The notes below the pieces were generated by a model. The model had not been told where the DNA came from, searched no databases, and saw nothing but the letters and a program-made list of their open reading frames with translations. The translations under genes were made by a program, and so were the position numbers. Below are positions 5,944 through 13,549 of a stretch of DNA of 22,354 bases, piece after piece; positions within the stretch are counted from its first letter, which is position 1, and every line of letters starts with the position of its first letter. Source of the DNA: Novosphingobium sp. UBA6272 (GTDB lineage Bacteria > Pseudomonadota > Alphaproteobacteria > Sphingomonadales > Sphingomonadaceae); the NCBI RefSeq assembly GCF_002440635.1, contig NZ_DJUW01000008.1, forward strand, positions 1 to 22,354, written 5' to 3'.

Positions 5944-6993
5944 ATGGCAAGCGATTCTCCCATCACTCTCACGATCCGCCGCCCCGACGATTGGCATGTC
6001 CATCTGCGCGATGGCGCGTTGCTGGCCGGGGTTGTGCCGCATACTGCGCGGCAGTTTGCGCGGGCGATCGTGATGCCCAACCTCTCCCCGCCGATGACCG
6101 ATTGCGCCGGGGTTGCGGCCTATCGCGAACGGATCATGGCGGCGCTGCCAGAGGGGATGGACTTCACCCCGCTGATGACGCTCTACCTGACCGACGCCAC
6201 CGACCCTGATGAAGTGGCGCGTGGCTTTGCCGATGGCGTGTTCGTCGCGGCCAAGCTCTATCCCGCGCATGCGACAACCGGATCGGCCCACGGGGTGACC
6301 GACGTGGCCAATATCCGGGCCGTGCTCGAGCGGATGGCCTCGATCGGCATGCCGCTGCTGGTCCACGGCGAAGTGACCGACGCGCATGTCGACATCTTCG
6401 ATCGCGAAGCAGTGTTCATCGATCGGACCCTGGCCCCGCTGGTCCGCGAACTGCCCGAACTGAATGTGGTGTTCGAACACGTCACCACGCAGGAGGCGGT
6501 GCAGTTTGTCGAAAGCGCTGGCGCAAATGTCGCGGCGACGATCACCCCGCAGCACCTTCACATCAACCGCAATGCCATGCTGGTCGGCGGGATCCGCCCG
6601 CACATGTATTGCCTGCCGGTGGCCAAGCGCGAGGTGCACCGGCTGGCACTTCGCCAGGCGGCGACTTCGGGTTCAGGCAAGTTCTTCCTCGGCACCGACA
6701 GCGCCCCCCACGCGGTCGGCCTGAAGGAAGCCGCCTGCGGCTGCGCCGGGATCTTCAACGCGCCCTTTGCGCTGGAAAGCTACCTGGCGGTGTTTGAAGA
6801 GGAAGGCGCGTTGGACAAGTTCGAGGCCTTCGCCAGCCTGAACGGCCCGGCCTTCTATGGCCTGCCGGTCAACGCCGGCACCGTCACGCTGGAACGCGGG
6901 CCGGTGCCCGTTCCGGAACAGATCGACGCCAACGGCACCGCGATCGTCCCGTTCCACGCCGGTGAGGAGCTAGGCTGGCGCCTGCTGGGCTAG
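5944..6993 (+). CDS. pyrC: Dihydroorotase (PyrC)
   Basis: PyrC cyclises N-carbamoyl-aspartate to dihydroorotate in cytosolic pyrimidine synthesis. The 349-residue length fits the E. coli-type enzyme. Metal ligands are visible: HVHLRDG (His18, His20), the carboxylated lysine in FVAAKLYPA (Lys104), His141 in LLVHGEVTD, His179 in VVFEHVTT, and the catalytic Asp in FLGTDSAPH. The ATG at 5944 gives the expected N-terminus, ending in LTIRRPDDWHVHLRDG. The GGGGAGGA just before it is unusually close for a Shine-Dalgarno sequence. The 3' end overlaps the convergent rarD-like gene by 24 bp. Confidence 0.96.
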   Translation: MASDSPITLTIRRPDDWHVHLRDGALLAGVVPHTARQFARAIVMPNLSPPMTDCAGVAAYRERIMAALPEGMDFTPLMTLYLTDATDPDEVARGFADGVFVAAKLYPAHATTGSAHGVTDVANIRAVLERMASIGMPLLVHGEVTDAHVDIFDREAVFIDRTLAPLVRELPELNVVFEHVTTQEAVQFVESAGANVAATITPQHLHINRNAMLVGGIRPHMYCLPVAKREVHRLALRQAATSGSGKFFLGTDSAPHAVGLKEAACGCAGIFNAPFALESYLAVFEEEGALDKFEAFASLNGPAFYGLPVNAGTVTLERGPVPVPEQIDANGTAIVPFHAGEELGWRLLG

Positions 6994-7881
6994 CCGGCGG
7001 CGGCGCTGGTTCCACAGGTCCCACATGAACACCGCGATCGCCGCCCAGATCAGCAAGAAGCAGGCGAGCTGCGCTGGCTTGAGCGGTTCGTTGAACACAA
7101 ACAGGCCCAGGATGAACACAATCGTCGGGCTAAGGAACTGAACCATTCCCAACGTGGAATAGTCCATGCGGCGCGCGGCATAGGCGAACAGCAGCAGGGG
7201 CACGGCGGTCATGACCCCGGAGAATGCGATCAAAAGGCTGGACGAGAGATCGACGCCCAGCGCCGATCCGGCCGGCGCGACCGCGAACCACCAGACAATC
7301 CCGAGCGCCAAAGGCATCAGCACCATGGTTTCGACGGTCAGGCCTGCCAGCGATTCGACCGGGGCAAGCTTGCGGACCAGCCCATAGGCGCTGAAACTGA
7401 CAGCCAGGGTCAGGCCGATCCACAGCGTATCGCGTGCATCCCAGGCCAGGAACGAAACGCCTACGCCAGCCAGCGCCACTGCCAACCACTGTGCCGGGCT
7501 GAGCCGTTCCTTCAGGAACAGGGTTCCGGCCACAACATTTGCCAGCGGGTTCATGTAATAGCCGATGCTGGTCGCCAGAACGTGCCCCGTTTGGACGGCT
7601 GCGATATAGACCATCCAGTTGACCCCAACCAGCAGCGCGCTGATGGTCAGCAACCGCAATACCGGCCAGGCCAGTGCAGCCTTGAGCGCCGCCCCTTGTC
7701 GCAACACGGCGACCAGCAGCAGGCACAGTGGTAGGGTAAAGACGATCCGCCAGCCGACGAATTCGAAAGGGGGAACCTGATGCACCAGCAGCAGGTACAG
7801 GGGCATCAGACCCCAGATCAGGTAGGTGGCAAAGGCCATGGGCAAGCCGTTCTGGCGAACATGATCGGAACCGGACGGCAT
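6970..7881 (-). CDS. rarD: RarD-type EamA/DMT family permease
   Basis: The 303-residue product has about ten hydrophobic segments and belongs to the drug/metabolite transporter superfamily, RarD branch. Matching segments are AFATYLIWGLMPLY, ISALLVGVNWMVYIAAVQTG, ATSIGYYMNPLANV, LFLKERLSPAQW and LGMVQFLSPTIVF. The E. coli name came from chloramphenicol sensitivity; the transported substrate is not established. A start at the internal Met15 (LPMAFATYLIWG) is also possible, but I keep ATG 7881. It is convergent with pyrC and divergent from a lipoprotein gene. Confidence 0.88.
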   Translation of the reverse strand: MPSGSDHVRQNGLPMAFATYLIWGLMPLYLLLVHQVPPFEFVGWRIVFTLPLCLLLVAVLRQGAALKAALAWPVLRLLTISALLVGVNWMVYIAAVQTGHVLATSIGYYMNPLANVVAGTLFLKERLSPAQWLAVALAGVGVSFLAWDARDTLWIGLTLAVSFSAYGLVRKLAPVESLAGLTVETMVLMPLALGIVWWFAVAPAGSALGVDLSSSLLIAFSGVMTAVPLLLFAYAARRMDYSTLGMVQFLSPTIVFILGLFVFNEPLKPAQLACFLLIWAAIAVFMWDLWNQRRRRLAQQAPA

Positions 7882-7957
7882 GGATGGGCGCTAGCGGCAT
7901 GGGGCATCCGAGGCAAGTGCACTGGCCAAGCGCCGGAAAATTGGGCATGACCGCGCC

Positions 7958-8683
7958 ATGACAACATGGTCGCTACGCTATTTGCTGGTTGCTCCGCTGG
8001 CCTTGGCCCTTGCCGGCTGCGGCAGCGAAGAAAAGACCGACGCGCGGACCGAACGCGACGGTGCGGTTTCCAATGCGCTGGATGATCCGATCATGGCCGA
8101 TCCCGATCTTGTTGCGCAGAACCGGGGAGATTCGGCGCTGTCGGGCGGCGGCCCGGCAATGGCCGAGATCCCGCCTGACAAGCGCAGTCCCGAAGAGGCC
8201 GAGAAGGCCAGACTGGCAGCGCGGGACTTTTTTGACGGGCGTGCGATCGATCCGGCCCCCCTTCCTGCCGAGACCTTGCCGGAATCCAGATTGGGCAAAG
8301 CGGCGACTATGCAGGCCGTGGCCGAGGCCCTGAAGCTGGGCGCGACGCAATGTCCGGCCAAGCTGAACTACAGCTTCGGCTGGGCGGCCCGGATGCCAGC
8401 CGAGCTGCCGATCTATCCGCGCGGTCATGCCCGGGTTGCCGCTGGAAGCGATGATCCCGGCTGCAAGCTGCGCGTGGTGCGCTTCGCAACTCCGGTTACC
8501 CCCGCGGATGTCATCGATTTCTATCATGCTGCCGCCAGCAAGAGCGGGCTCGCGCCGCGGCGGCTCAAAGAAGGCGGCGATGAAGTGGTGAGCGGCGGCA
8601 AAGGCGCTGCACGTTTCGCCGTCTATGTCCGGCAGCGCGCTGATGGACTTACCGAAGTCGACCTGGCGACCAGCGGCTTCTAG
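7958..8683 (+). CDS. Uncharacterised lipoprotein
   Basis: The 241-residue product carries a lipoprotein signal peptide (about residues 1-21) with lipobox LAGC, then an acidic, Ala-rich, probably disordered stretch to about residue 110. A more ordered C-terminal part contains CPAKLNYSFGWAARMPAELP, a second Cys in DDPGCKLRVVRF, and TPVTPADVIDFYHAAASKSG. The FYHAAASKSG region recalls small domains in sphingomonad secreted proteins of unknown role, but I do not recognise a named family. The two cysteines could form a disulfide. It is divergent from rarD and convergent with astD, so it is probably monocistronic. Confidence 0.8.
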   Translation: MTTWSLRYLLVAPLALALAGCGSEEKTDARTERDGAVSNALDDPIMADPDLVAQNRGDSALSGGGPAMAEIPPDKRSPEEAEKARLAARDFFDGRAIDPAPLPAETLPESRLGKAATMQAVAEALKLGATQCPAKLNYSFGWAARMPAELPIYPRGHARVAAGSDDPGCKLRVVRFATPVTPADVIDFYHAAASKSGLAPRRLKEGGDEVVSGGKGAARFAVYVRQRADGLTEVDLATSGF

Positions 8684-8695
8684 GTCGGAAGGGTT

Positions 8696-10141
8696 CTAGC
8701 CCTCGCGCAGGCCCACGCCAATCATCGCCCGGGGCTGTTCCATCTCGGTCGAGGCGACCGGATAGGCGCAATAGTCGGCAGCGTAATAGGCGCTCGGGCG
8801 GTGGTTGCCCGAAAGGCCAACCCCGCCGAACGGCGCGGCCGAGCTTGCCCCGTTGGTCGGCCGGTTCCAGTTGATCACCCCGGCCCGGACATTGGCCCAG
8901 AACCGGTTGTATTCCGCAGGAGAGCCGCCGACCAGCGAGGCCGAAAGGCCGAACCGGGTGTTGTTCGCTTCGGCAATCGCTTCGTCGAAATCGCTGACCT
9001 GAACCACCTGCAGCAGCGGGCCGAACAGTTCGACGTCTGGGCGGTCCTTGATCGCCGTCACGTCGATGATCGCGGGGGAAAGGAACGGCAGGTCATCGTT
9101 GGTCCGGATCAGGTGCTTGATCGCCTTCCCGCCATTGCTGAGCAGATAAAGGAAGCTTTCGGTCAGACCGTCAGCAGAACCATTGTCGATCACCGGGCCC
9201 ATGAACGGAGCGGGCTCATCGAACGGCGCGCCGACGATGATCCGGTCTGCCAGCCGTTTCACCTCGGCCATGATCGGCTCGTACATGGTGTTCTTGATGA
9301 TCAGGCGCCGCGCCGCGGTGCAGCGTTGCCCGGCGCTGGTGAAGGCCGACTGGACGATCAGCGCGGCCGCATCGGTGATCTTGGGCGTATCCCACAGCAC
9401 CAGCGGGTTGTTGCCGCCCATTTCCAGCGCCACGATCTTGTCGGGCCGGGTCGAGAGGCGGCGGTTGATCGCAATCCCGGTGTGGGCCGAACCGGTGAAC
9501 AGCACACCGTCGATCCCCTCATGACCGACCAGCGCCTGACCTTCATCGGGTCCGCCGATCAGCAGCTGGACCACGGCGGCGGAAATCCCCGCCTTGTGAA
9601 AGCACTGGACCAGCAGCTCGGCGGTGGCCGGAGTCTTCTCGCTCGGCTTGAACACGATCGCATTGCCGGCAATCAGCGCCGGCACGATGTGACCGTTGGG
9701 CAGGTGGGCCGGGAAGTTGTATGGCCCGAGCACCGCCATGACGCCGTGGGGCTTGTGGCGCAGCGCGGTCGTGCCCTGCAGCGCATTGTCGAGCTTGCGC
9801 TGGCTGGTCCGCTCGGCATAGGCGCGGATCGAAATTTCGACCTTGTTGATAACGCTTTCAACCTCGGTCCGGGCTTCCCACAGCGGCTTGCCGGTCTCGC
9901 GGGCGATCAGCGTGGCGAGCTTTTCGGCTTCCTTGCGTACTTCATTGGCGAAGCGGCGGACCAGTTCCATCCGGTTGGCCAGCGGCTGGGCTGCCCAGGC
10001 CGGCCAGGCGCGACGGGCGCGGCCGACGATATCGTCGACATTGCCGTACTTACCGCGCCAGATTTCGGCGCCGGTGGCCGGCTCGTAGGAGATAAGTTCA
10101 GGCTTGCTCAAGTGCTTCCCCGTCCCGTTCCGTGGTTGCAT
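8696..10141 (-). CDS. astD: N-succinylglutamate 5-semialdehyde dehydrogenase (AstD)
   Basis: AstD is the NAD-dependent fourth enzyme of the arginine succinyltransferase pathway, oxidising succinylglutamate semialdehyde to succinylglutamate. The sequence is a complete aldehyde dehydrogenase: VMAVLGPYNFPAHLPNGHI, FKPSEKTP, the general base Glu near 240 in ALEMGGNNP, and the catalytic Cys near 274 in SAGQRCTAARR. LPNGHIVPALIAGN is typical of AstD. The start is uncertain: ATG 10141 lacks a ribosome-binding site, while TTG at 10111 follows a well-spaced GGGGAAG. The other ast genes are not in the window, so it is an orphan here. Confidence 0.9.
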   Translation of the reverse strand: MQPRNGTGKHLSKPELISYEPATGAEIWRGKYGNVDDIVGRARRAWPAWAAQPLANRMELVRRFANEVRKEAEKLATLIARETGKPLWEARTEVESVINKVEISIRAYAERTSQRKLDNALQGTTALRHKPHGVMAVLGPYNFPAHLPNGHIVPALIAGNAIVFKPSEKTPATAELLVQCFHKAGISAAVVQLLIGGPDEGQALVGHEGIDGVLFTGSAHTGIAINRRLSTRPDKIVALEMGGNNPLVLWDTPKITDAAALIVQSAFTSAGQRCTAARRLIIKNTMYEPIMAEVKRLADRIIVGAPFDEPAPFMGPVIDNGSADGLTESFLYLLSNGGKAIKHLIRTNDDLPFLSPAIIDVTAIKDRPDVELFGPLLQVVQVSDFDEAIAEANNTRFGLSASLVGGSPAEYNRFWANVRAGVINWNRPTNGASSAAPFGGVGLSGNHRPSAYYAADYCAYPVASTEMEQPRAMIGVGLREG

Positions 10142-10305
10142 CACGAGGGTGCTTGGCCACAGGCCTTAGCCGCTGAACAGGTATATGGAAAGCCTTGCAA
10201 TTCGATATATCTGGCACCGCAAATTTTGTTTAGGTCCGCCGCAACACCCGGTCAGACCCATCCAGCTTGCACCGCGCCGCACGGCGGGCGATAAGGCCGC
10301 CTAAG

Positions 10306-11229
10306 ATGAGCCAGCAAAACGCAACTTCCGCCGAGATCGCCCCAAGCCGCGAGGGCTTTGCCGATCGTTTCTGGACCAGTGGTGACGGGCTCAAGCTGCA
10401 CTTCCGCGATTATCCTGGGCGCGCTGACCGGCCGGTCGTCCTGTGCCTGCCTGGCCTGACCCGCAATGCGCGGGATTTTTCCCATGTCGCAGAGCGGCTT
10501 GCCGGTGACTGGCGGGTGATTTGCCCGGATCTGCGGGGCCGCGGCGATAGCGCTTACGCCAAGGATTCGGCGACTTACAACCCGCTGCAATATGCCGAAG
10601 ACCTCGGTCTGCTGCTGCAGCAGGAAGATATCGGGCGGTTCGTTTCGATCGGCACTTCGCTGGGCGGATTGCTGACCATGATGTTCGCGATGGCCATGCC
10701 GGATCGGCTGGCTGGGGCCCTGCTTAACGATGTCGGCCCGGAAATTGCGCCGGAAGGACTGGAGCGGATCCGCAGCTATGTTGGCCAGGGGCGCAGCTTC
10801 CCGACCTGGATGCATGCCGCCCGCGCGCTGGAAGAGGCGCAGGGCGCGGTCTTTCCGGATTACGGGCTCGCCGAATGGCTGGCCATGGCGAAGCGCTGCA
10901 TGGTGGTCGGTGGCAATGGCCGGATCGTGTTCGATTACGACATGAAAATCGCCGAGCCTTTCTCCCAACCCGGCGGCGAAGCCGGGGTTGACCTCTGGCC
11001 CGGCTTTGCAGCGTTGAAGGGGCGGCCCATGGCTCTGCTGCGCGGGGAGCTTTCCGACGTGCTGAGCCCTGCGACCTTCAGCCGGATGGCCGGGACTCTG
11101 GACGATTGCGAAGCCGTCACCGTGCCGCGGGTCGGCCACGCGCCGATGCTCGACGAGCCGGAGGCAGTGGCGCTCATCGACCGCCTGCTGGCCCGGGTAT
11201 GCAAGATAGATGGCGCAGCAGTTTCCTGA
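10306..11229 (+). CDS. Alpha/beta hydrolase
   Basis: The 307-residue product has the alpha/beta hydrolase fold. It shows VVLCLPGLTRNARDF (oxyanion-hole strand and loop), WRVICPDLRGRGDS, the nucleophile elbow SIGTSLGG with Ser in G-x-S-x-G, a candidate acid in LLRGELSDVLS, and the catalytic His in VGHAPMLDEPEA. This is a complete triad. Such enzymes hydrolyse esters, lactones or C-C bonds, and the substrate is not evident. The ATG at 10306 is preferred over an upstream ATG (10267) whose extension is unlike the family. It is divergent from astD, separated by 164 bases containing an AT-rich patch. Confidence 0.9.
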   Translation: MSQQNATSAEIAPSREGFADRFWTSGDGLKLHFRDYPGRADRPVVLCLPGLTRNARDFSHVAERLAGDWRVICPDLRGRGDSAYAKDSATYNPLQYAEDLGLLLQQEDIGRFVSIGTSLGGLLTMMFAMAMPDRLAGALLNDVGPEIAPEGLERIRSYVGQGRSFPTWMHAARALEEAQGAVFPDYGLAEWLAMAKRCMVVGGNGRIVFDYDMKIAEPFSQPGGEAGVDLWPGFAALKGRPMALLRGELSDVLSPATFSRMAGTLDDCEAVTVPRVGHAPMLDEPEAVALIDRLLARVCKIDGAAVS

Positions 11230-11277
11230 AGCGGTCGTTCAGCGGCGCTTAACCGGGGGATTCGCAAGGGATTGGCG

Positions 11278-11305
11278 TTGAAAAGGCCGGTCCATCCGCT
11301 AAACA
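11278..11305 (+). promoter_or_regulatory. Possible promoter for the TPR-bamB operon
   Basis: TTGAAA (11278-11283) and TAAACA (11300-11305) are separated by 16 bases and lie 33 bases before the TTG start of the TPR protein. Both match the housekeeping consensus only partly. Confidence 0.3.
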
Positions 11306-11337
11306 GCCGCCGACAGTCATAGTGAAGGCATTCGAAC

Positions 11338-12129
11338 TTGGCCCTGAGTCCCCCCAGTAACGGCACCCCTCCAGCGAAGCCCAATGACCGTGATGAAGCG
11401 GCCAAGGACGGATTTCTGCGCGAAGTCGATGAGGCTCTGCGCGAAGAACAGCTGGTCACGGCCTTCAAGCGCTATGCCAAGCCGGTGGGCGGGGCGATCG
11501 TTGCCGGGTTGCTGGCGCTGGGCGGCTATCTCTATTGGGATCACACCCAGAAGACCGCGGCCGAGCAACTTTCCGAACGCAATGTGCTGGCGATGGAGCG
11601 GCTTGAGGCCGGCGCGATCGACCCGGCGATCAAGGACTATGAACAGCTCGCCAAGGAAGGCAGCGACGGCTCGCGCGCCGTGGCGCGGATGCAGCTGGCG
11701 GCGATTGCCGCGCAGCAGGGCAAGCTGGACGATGCCGCCCGTCAGTTCGGCACGATCGCTGCTGATCCTGCCGTGCCCCAGCCGCTGCGCGATCTGGCGC
11801 TGATCCGCCAGGTGACGATCAAGTTCGACACGATGAAACCCGATGAGGTTATCGCCAAGCTCAAGCCGCTGACGGTGCCCGGCAATGCCTTCTTCGGCAG
11901 CGCCGGCGAACTGGTCGGCATGGCCTATCTCGAACAGGGCAAGCCTGAACTTGCAGGCGCGCTGTTTGCCGAGGTCGGCAAGGACAAGAATGTGCCTTCC
12001 ACGCTGCGTTCGCGGATGCGCCAGCTGGCGGGCGGGCTTGGCTTCGATGCCGGGATCGACGATCCCGAACTCGAAGCCGGCGGCGAGGCCGGGGCGTCCG
12101 CCTCGCCTTCCGCCGAAGCCAAGAAGTAA
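11338..12129 (+). CDS. Tetratricopeptide membrane protein (YfgM-like, TPR_21)
   Basis: YfgM-type proteins are inner-membrane anchored with a periplasmic TPR domain, and associate with the SecYEG translocon and periplasmic chaperones. The 263-residue product has a cytoplasmic N-terminus, one membrane segment (VGGAIVAGLLALGGYLYW, about residues 50-67) and a TPR-like helical domain up to an Ser/Ala/Glu-rich tail. The start is TTG at 11338, with AAGG nine bases upstream; an in-frame ATG would remove conserved N-terminal sequence. Its gene is directly followed by bamB, 21 bases after its stop, matching the conserved pairing with outer-membrane assembly. Confidence 0.85.
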   Translation: MALSPPSNGTPPAKPNDRDEAAKDGFLREVDEALREEQLVTAFKRYAKPVGGAIVAGLLALGGYLYWDHTQKTAAEQLSERNVLAMERLEAGAIDPAIKDYEQLAKEGSDGSRAVARMQLAAIAAQQGKLDDAARQFGTIAADPAVPQPLRDLALIRQVTIKFDTMKPDEVIAKLKPLTVPGNAFFGSAGELVGMAYLEQGKPELAGALFAEVGKDKNVPSTLRSRMRQLAGGLGFDAGIDDPELEAGGEAGASASPSAEAKK

Positions 12130-12150
12130 GCAGCGGACAGATTTAAGGAA

Positions 12151-13500
12151 ATGCCGATGACTCCGAATAGCATGCCCCGCCGCTTCTCCGCCTCGCTGGC
12201 GCTCGTTCTCGCCCTCGGTCTGGCCGGCTGCGGCGTGTTTGGCGGCAAGGGCAAGCCTTCGACTCCGACCGTCGGCAACCGGGTTCCGATCCTCAGCAAG
12301 ATCGACACCAGCGCCAAGGTCGATCCGGCCCTGGCCAATGTCGCGGTGATCGTGCCGCCTGCCACCGTCAACGCTGAATGGCCGCAGGCGGGCGGAACCG
12401 CCAGCAAGAGCTATGGCAACCTCGCGATGGGTGCCAATCCGACGATCGCCTGGACTGCCAAGATCGCCGGATCGAGCGCCAAGCAGCGGCTCGCTTCCAG
12501 CCCGGTGATCGGCGGAGGCAAGCTGTTCGTGATGGATACGGATGGCACGGTCCATGCCCTTGACGCCGCATCTGGCGCGGCGGTCTGGCAGCAAGGCTTC
12601 CAGATCAAGGGCGACGGCGCGACTTCGGTCTATGGAGGCGGGGTCAGCTATTTTGACGGGCGGGTCTATATCACGACTGGGACCGGCGAAGTTGCCGCGC
12701 TCGATGCGAACGACGGCAAGGTGTTGTGGAAGGTCAAGCCGGCCGGTCCGCTGCGCGGTTCGCCCACAATCGCGTTCAATTCGGTCTTCGTGATGACCCA
12801 GGCCAACCAGATGATTTCACTGAACGCTGCGGACGGCGCCCAGCAGTGGAACCGGGCAGCGTCGGTCGGGCAGACCGGGGTGTTCGGCGTGGCCGCTCCC
12901 GCCGCCGGGCAGGGCACCGTGATCGCCGGCTTCTCGACCGGGGAACTGATCGCCTACCGCTATGAAAACGGGCGCGAGCTGTGGTCCGATGCGTTGGCGC
13001 GGACCTCGCTGTCGACCACGGTGGGCGTGCTGACCGATATCGACGCCGATCCGATCATCGATCGGGGCCGGGTCTATGCGCTGGGCCAGGGCGGACGCAT
13101 GGCCGCTTATGAACTGGTCACCGGTCAGCGGATCTGGGAACTCAACCTGGCGGGGATTTCGACCCCGGCGGTGGCGGGGGAATGGATCTTCACGCTGACC
13201 GACGATGGCCGACTGCTCTGCATCGCCCGGGCTACCGGCAAGGTCCGCTGGCTGACCCAGCTCGATACCTTCAAGAATCAGGAAAAGAAGAAGGGCCCGC
13301 TGTTCTGGTCGGGCCCGGTCCTGGCGGGTGACCGGCTGTGGTACGTCAATTCGCTTGGCCGGGTCTATTCAGCCTCGGTCACCGACGGAAAATCCGAACT
13401 GGCCGGCTACCTTGACGCGCAGGTGACGCTGGCACCTGTGGTGGCGAACAACACGCTCTACATCCTCGACGATACCGGCCGGATCACCGCGCTGCGGTGA
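12151..13500 (+). CDS. bamB: Outer-membrane assembly lipoprotein BamB
   Basis: BamB is a lipoprotein beta-propeller of the BAM complex that inserts beta-barrel proteins into the outer membrane. The product has a signal peptide with lipobox LAGC (Cys near residue 29), then PQQ-like propeller repeats, recognised by blades such as VIGGGKLFVMDTDGTVHALDA, VYITTGTGEVAALDANDGKV and VYALGQGGRMAAYELVTGQR. The length is 449 residues. TAAGGAA before the ATG supports the start; internal ATGs at codons 3 and 8 are alternatives. It is co-transcribed with the TPR gene. In related genomes der usually follows, but here an ICMT-like gene does. Confidence 0.94.
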   Translation: MPMTPNSMPRRFSASLALVLALGLAGCGVFGGKGKPSTPTVGNRVPILSKIDTSAKVDPALANVAVIVPPATVNAEWPQAGGTASKSYGNLAMGANPTIAWTAKIAGSSAKQRLASSPVIGGGKLFVMDTDGTVHALDAASGAAVWQQGFQIKGDGATSVYGGGVSYFDGRVYITTGTGEVAALDANDGKVLWKVKPAGPLRGSPTIAFNSVFVMTQANQMISLNAADGAQQWNRAASVGQTGVFGVAAPAAGQGTVIAGFSTGELIAYRYENGRELWSDALARTSLSTTVGVLTDIDADPIIDRGRVYALGQGGRMAAYELVTGQRIWELNLAGISTPAVAGEWIFTLTDDGRLLCIARATGKVRWLTQLDTFKNQEKKKGPLFWSGPVLAGDRLWYVNSLGRVYSASVTDGKSELAGYLDAQVTLAPVVANNTLYILDDTGRITALR

Positions 13501-13501
13501 T
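13483..13501 (+). terminator. Hairpin covering the bamB stop codon
   Basis: ATCACCGC (13483-13490) and GCGGTGAT (13494-13501) form a perfect 8-bp stem with a three-base loop that includes the TGA stop. There is no T tract, so intrinsic termination is doubtful. It could affect mRNA 3' stability or reduce read-through into the next gene. Confidence 0.3.
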
Positions 13502-13549
13502 CTGACCGCGTTACCCGCCGCTTAACCATTTCCCGCTAAGGCGGGCGGG

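Noticed and set aside
7947..7961. Four-codon upstream ORF whose TGA overlaps the lipoprotein ATG at 7958
   Set aside because: It is too short and has no ribosome-binding site; such ATGs occur by chance and no leader structure accompanies it.
8801..10294. Plus-strand ORF of 497 codons opposite astD
   Set aside because: This is an antisense frame kept open by high GC; astD on the other strand has all catalytic motifs.
10142..10305. A/T-rich patch in the astD-hydrolase divergent gap as a promoter pair
   Set aside because: TATATC and TATACC-like strings are present, but no -35 with proper spacing could be fixed on either strand.
11317..12594. Minus-strand ORF of 425 codons opposite the TPR gene
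   Set aside because: It is rich in Arg, Gly and His without motifs and spans two real plus-strand genes.
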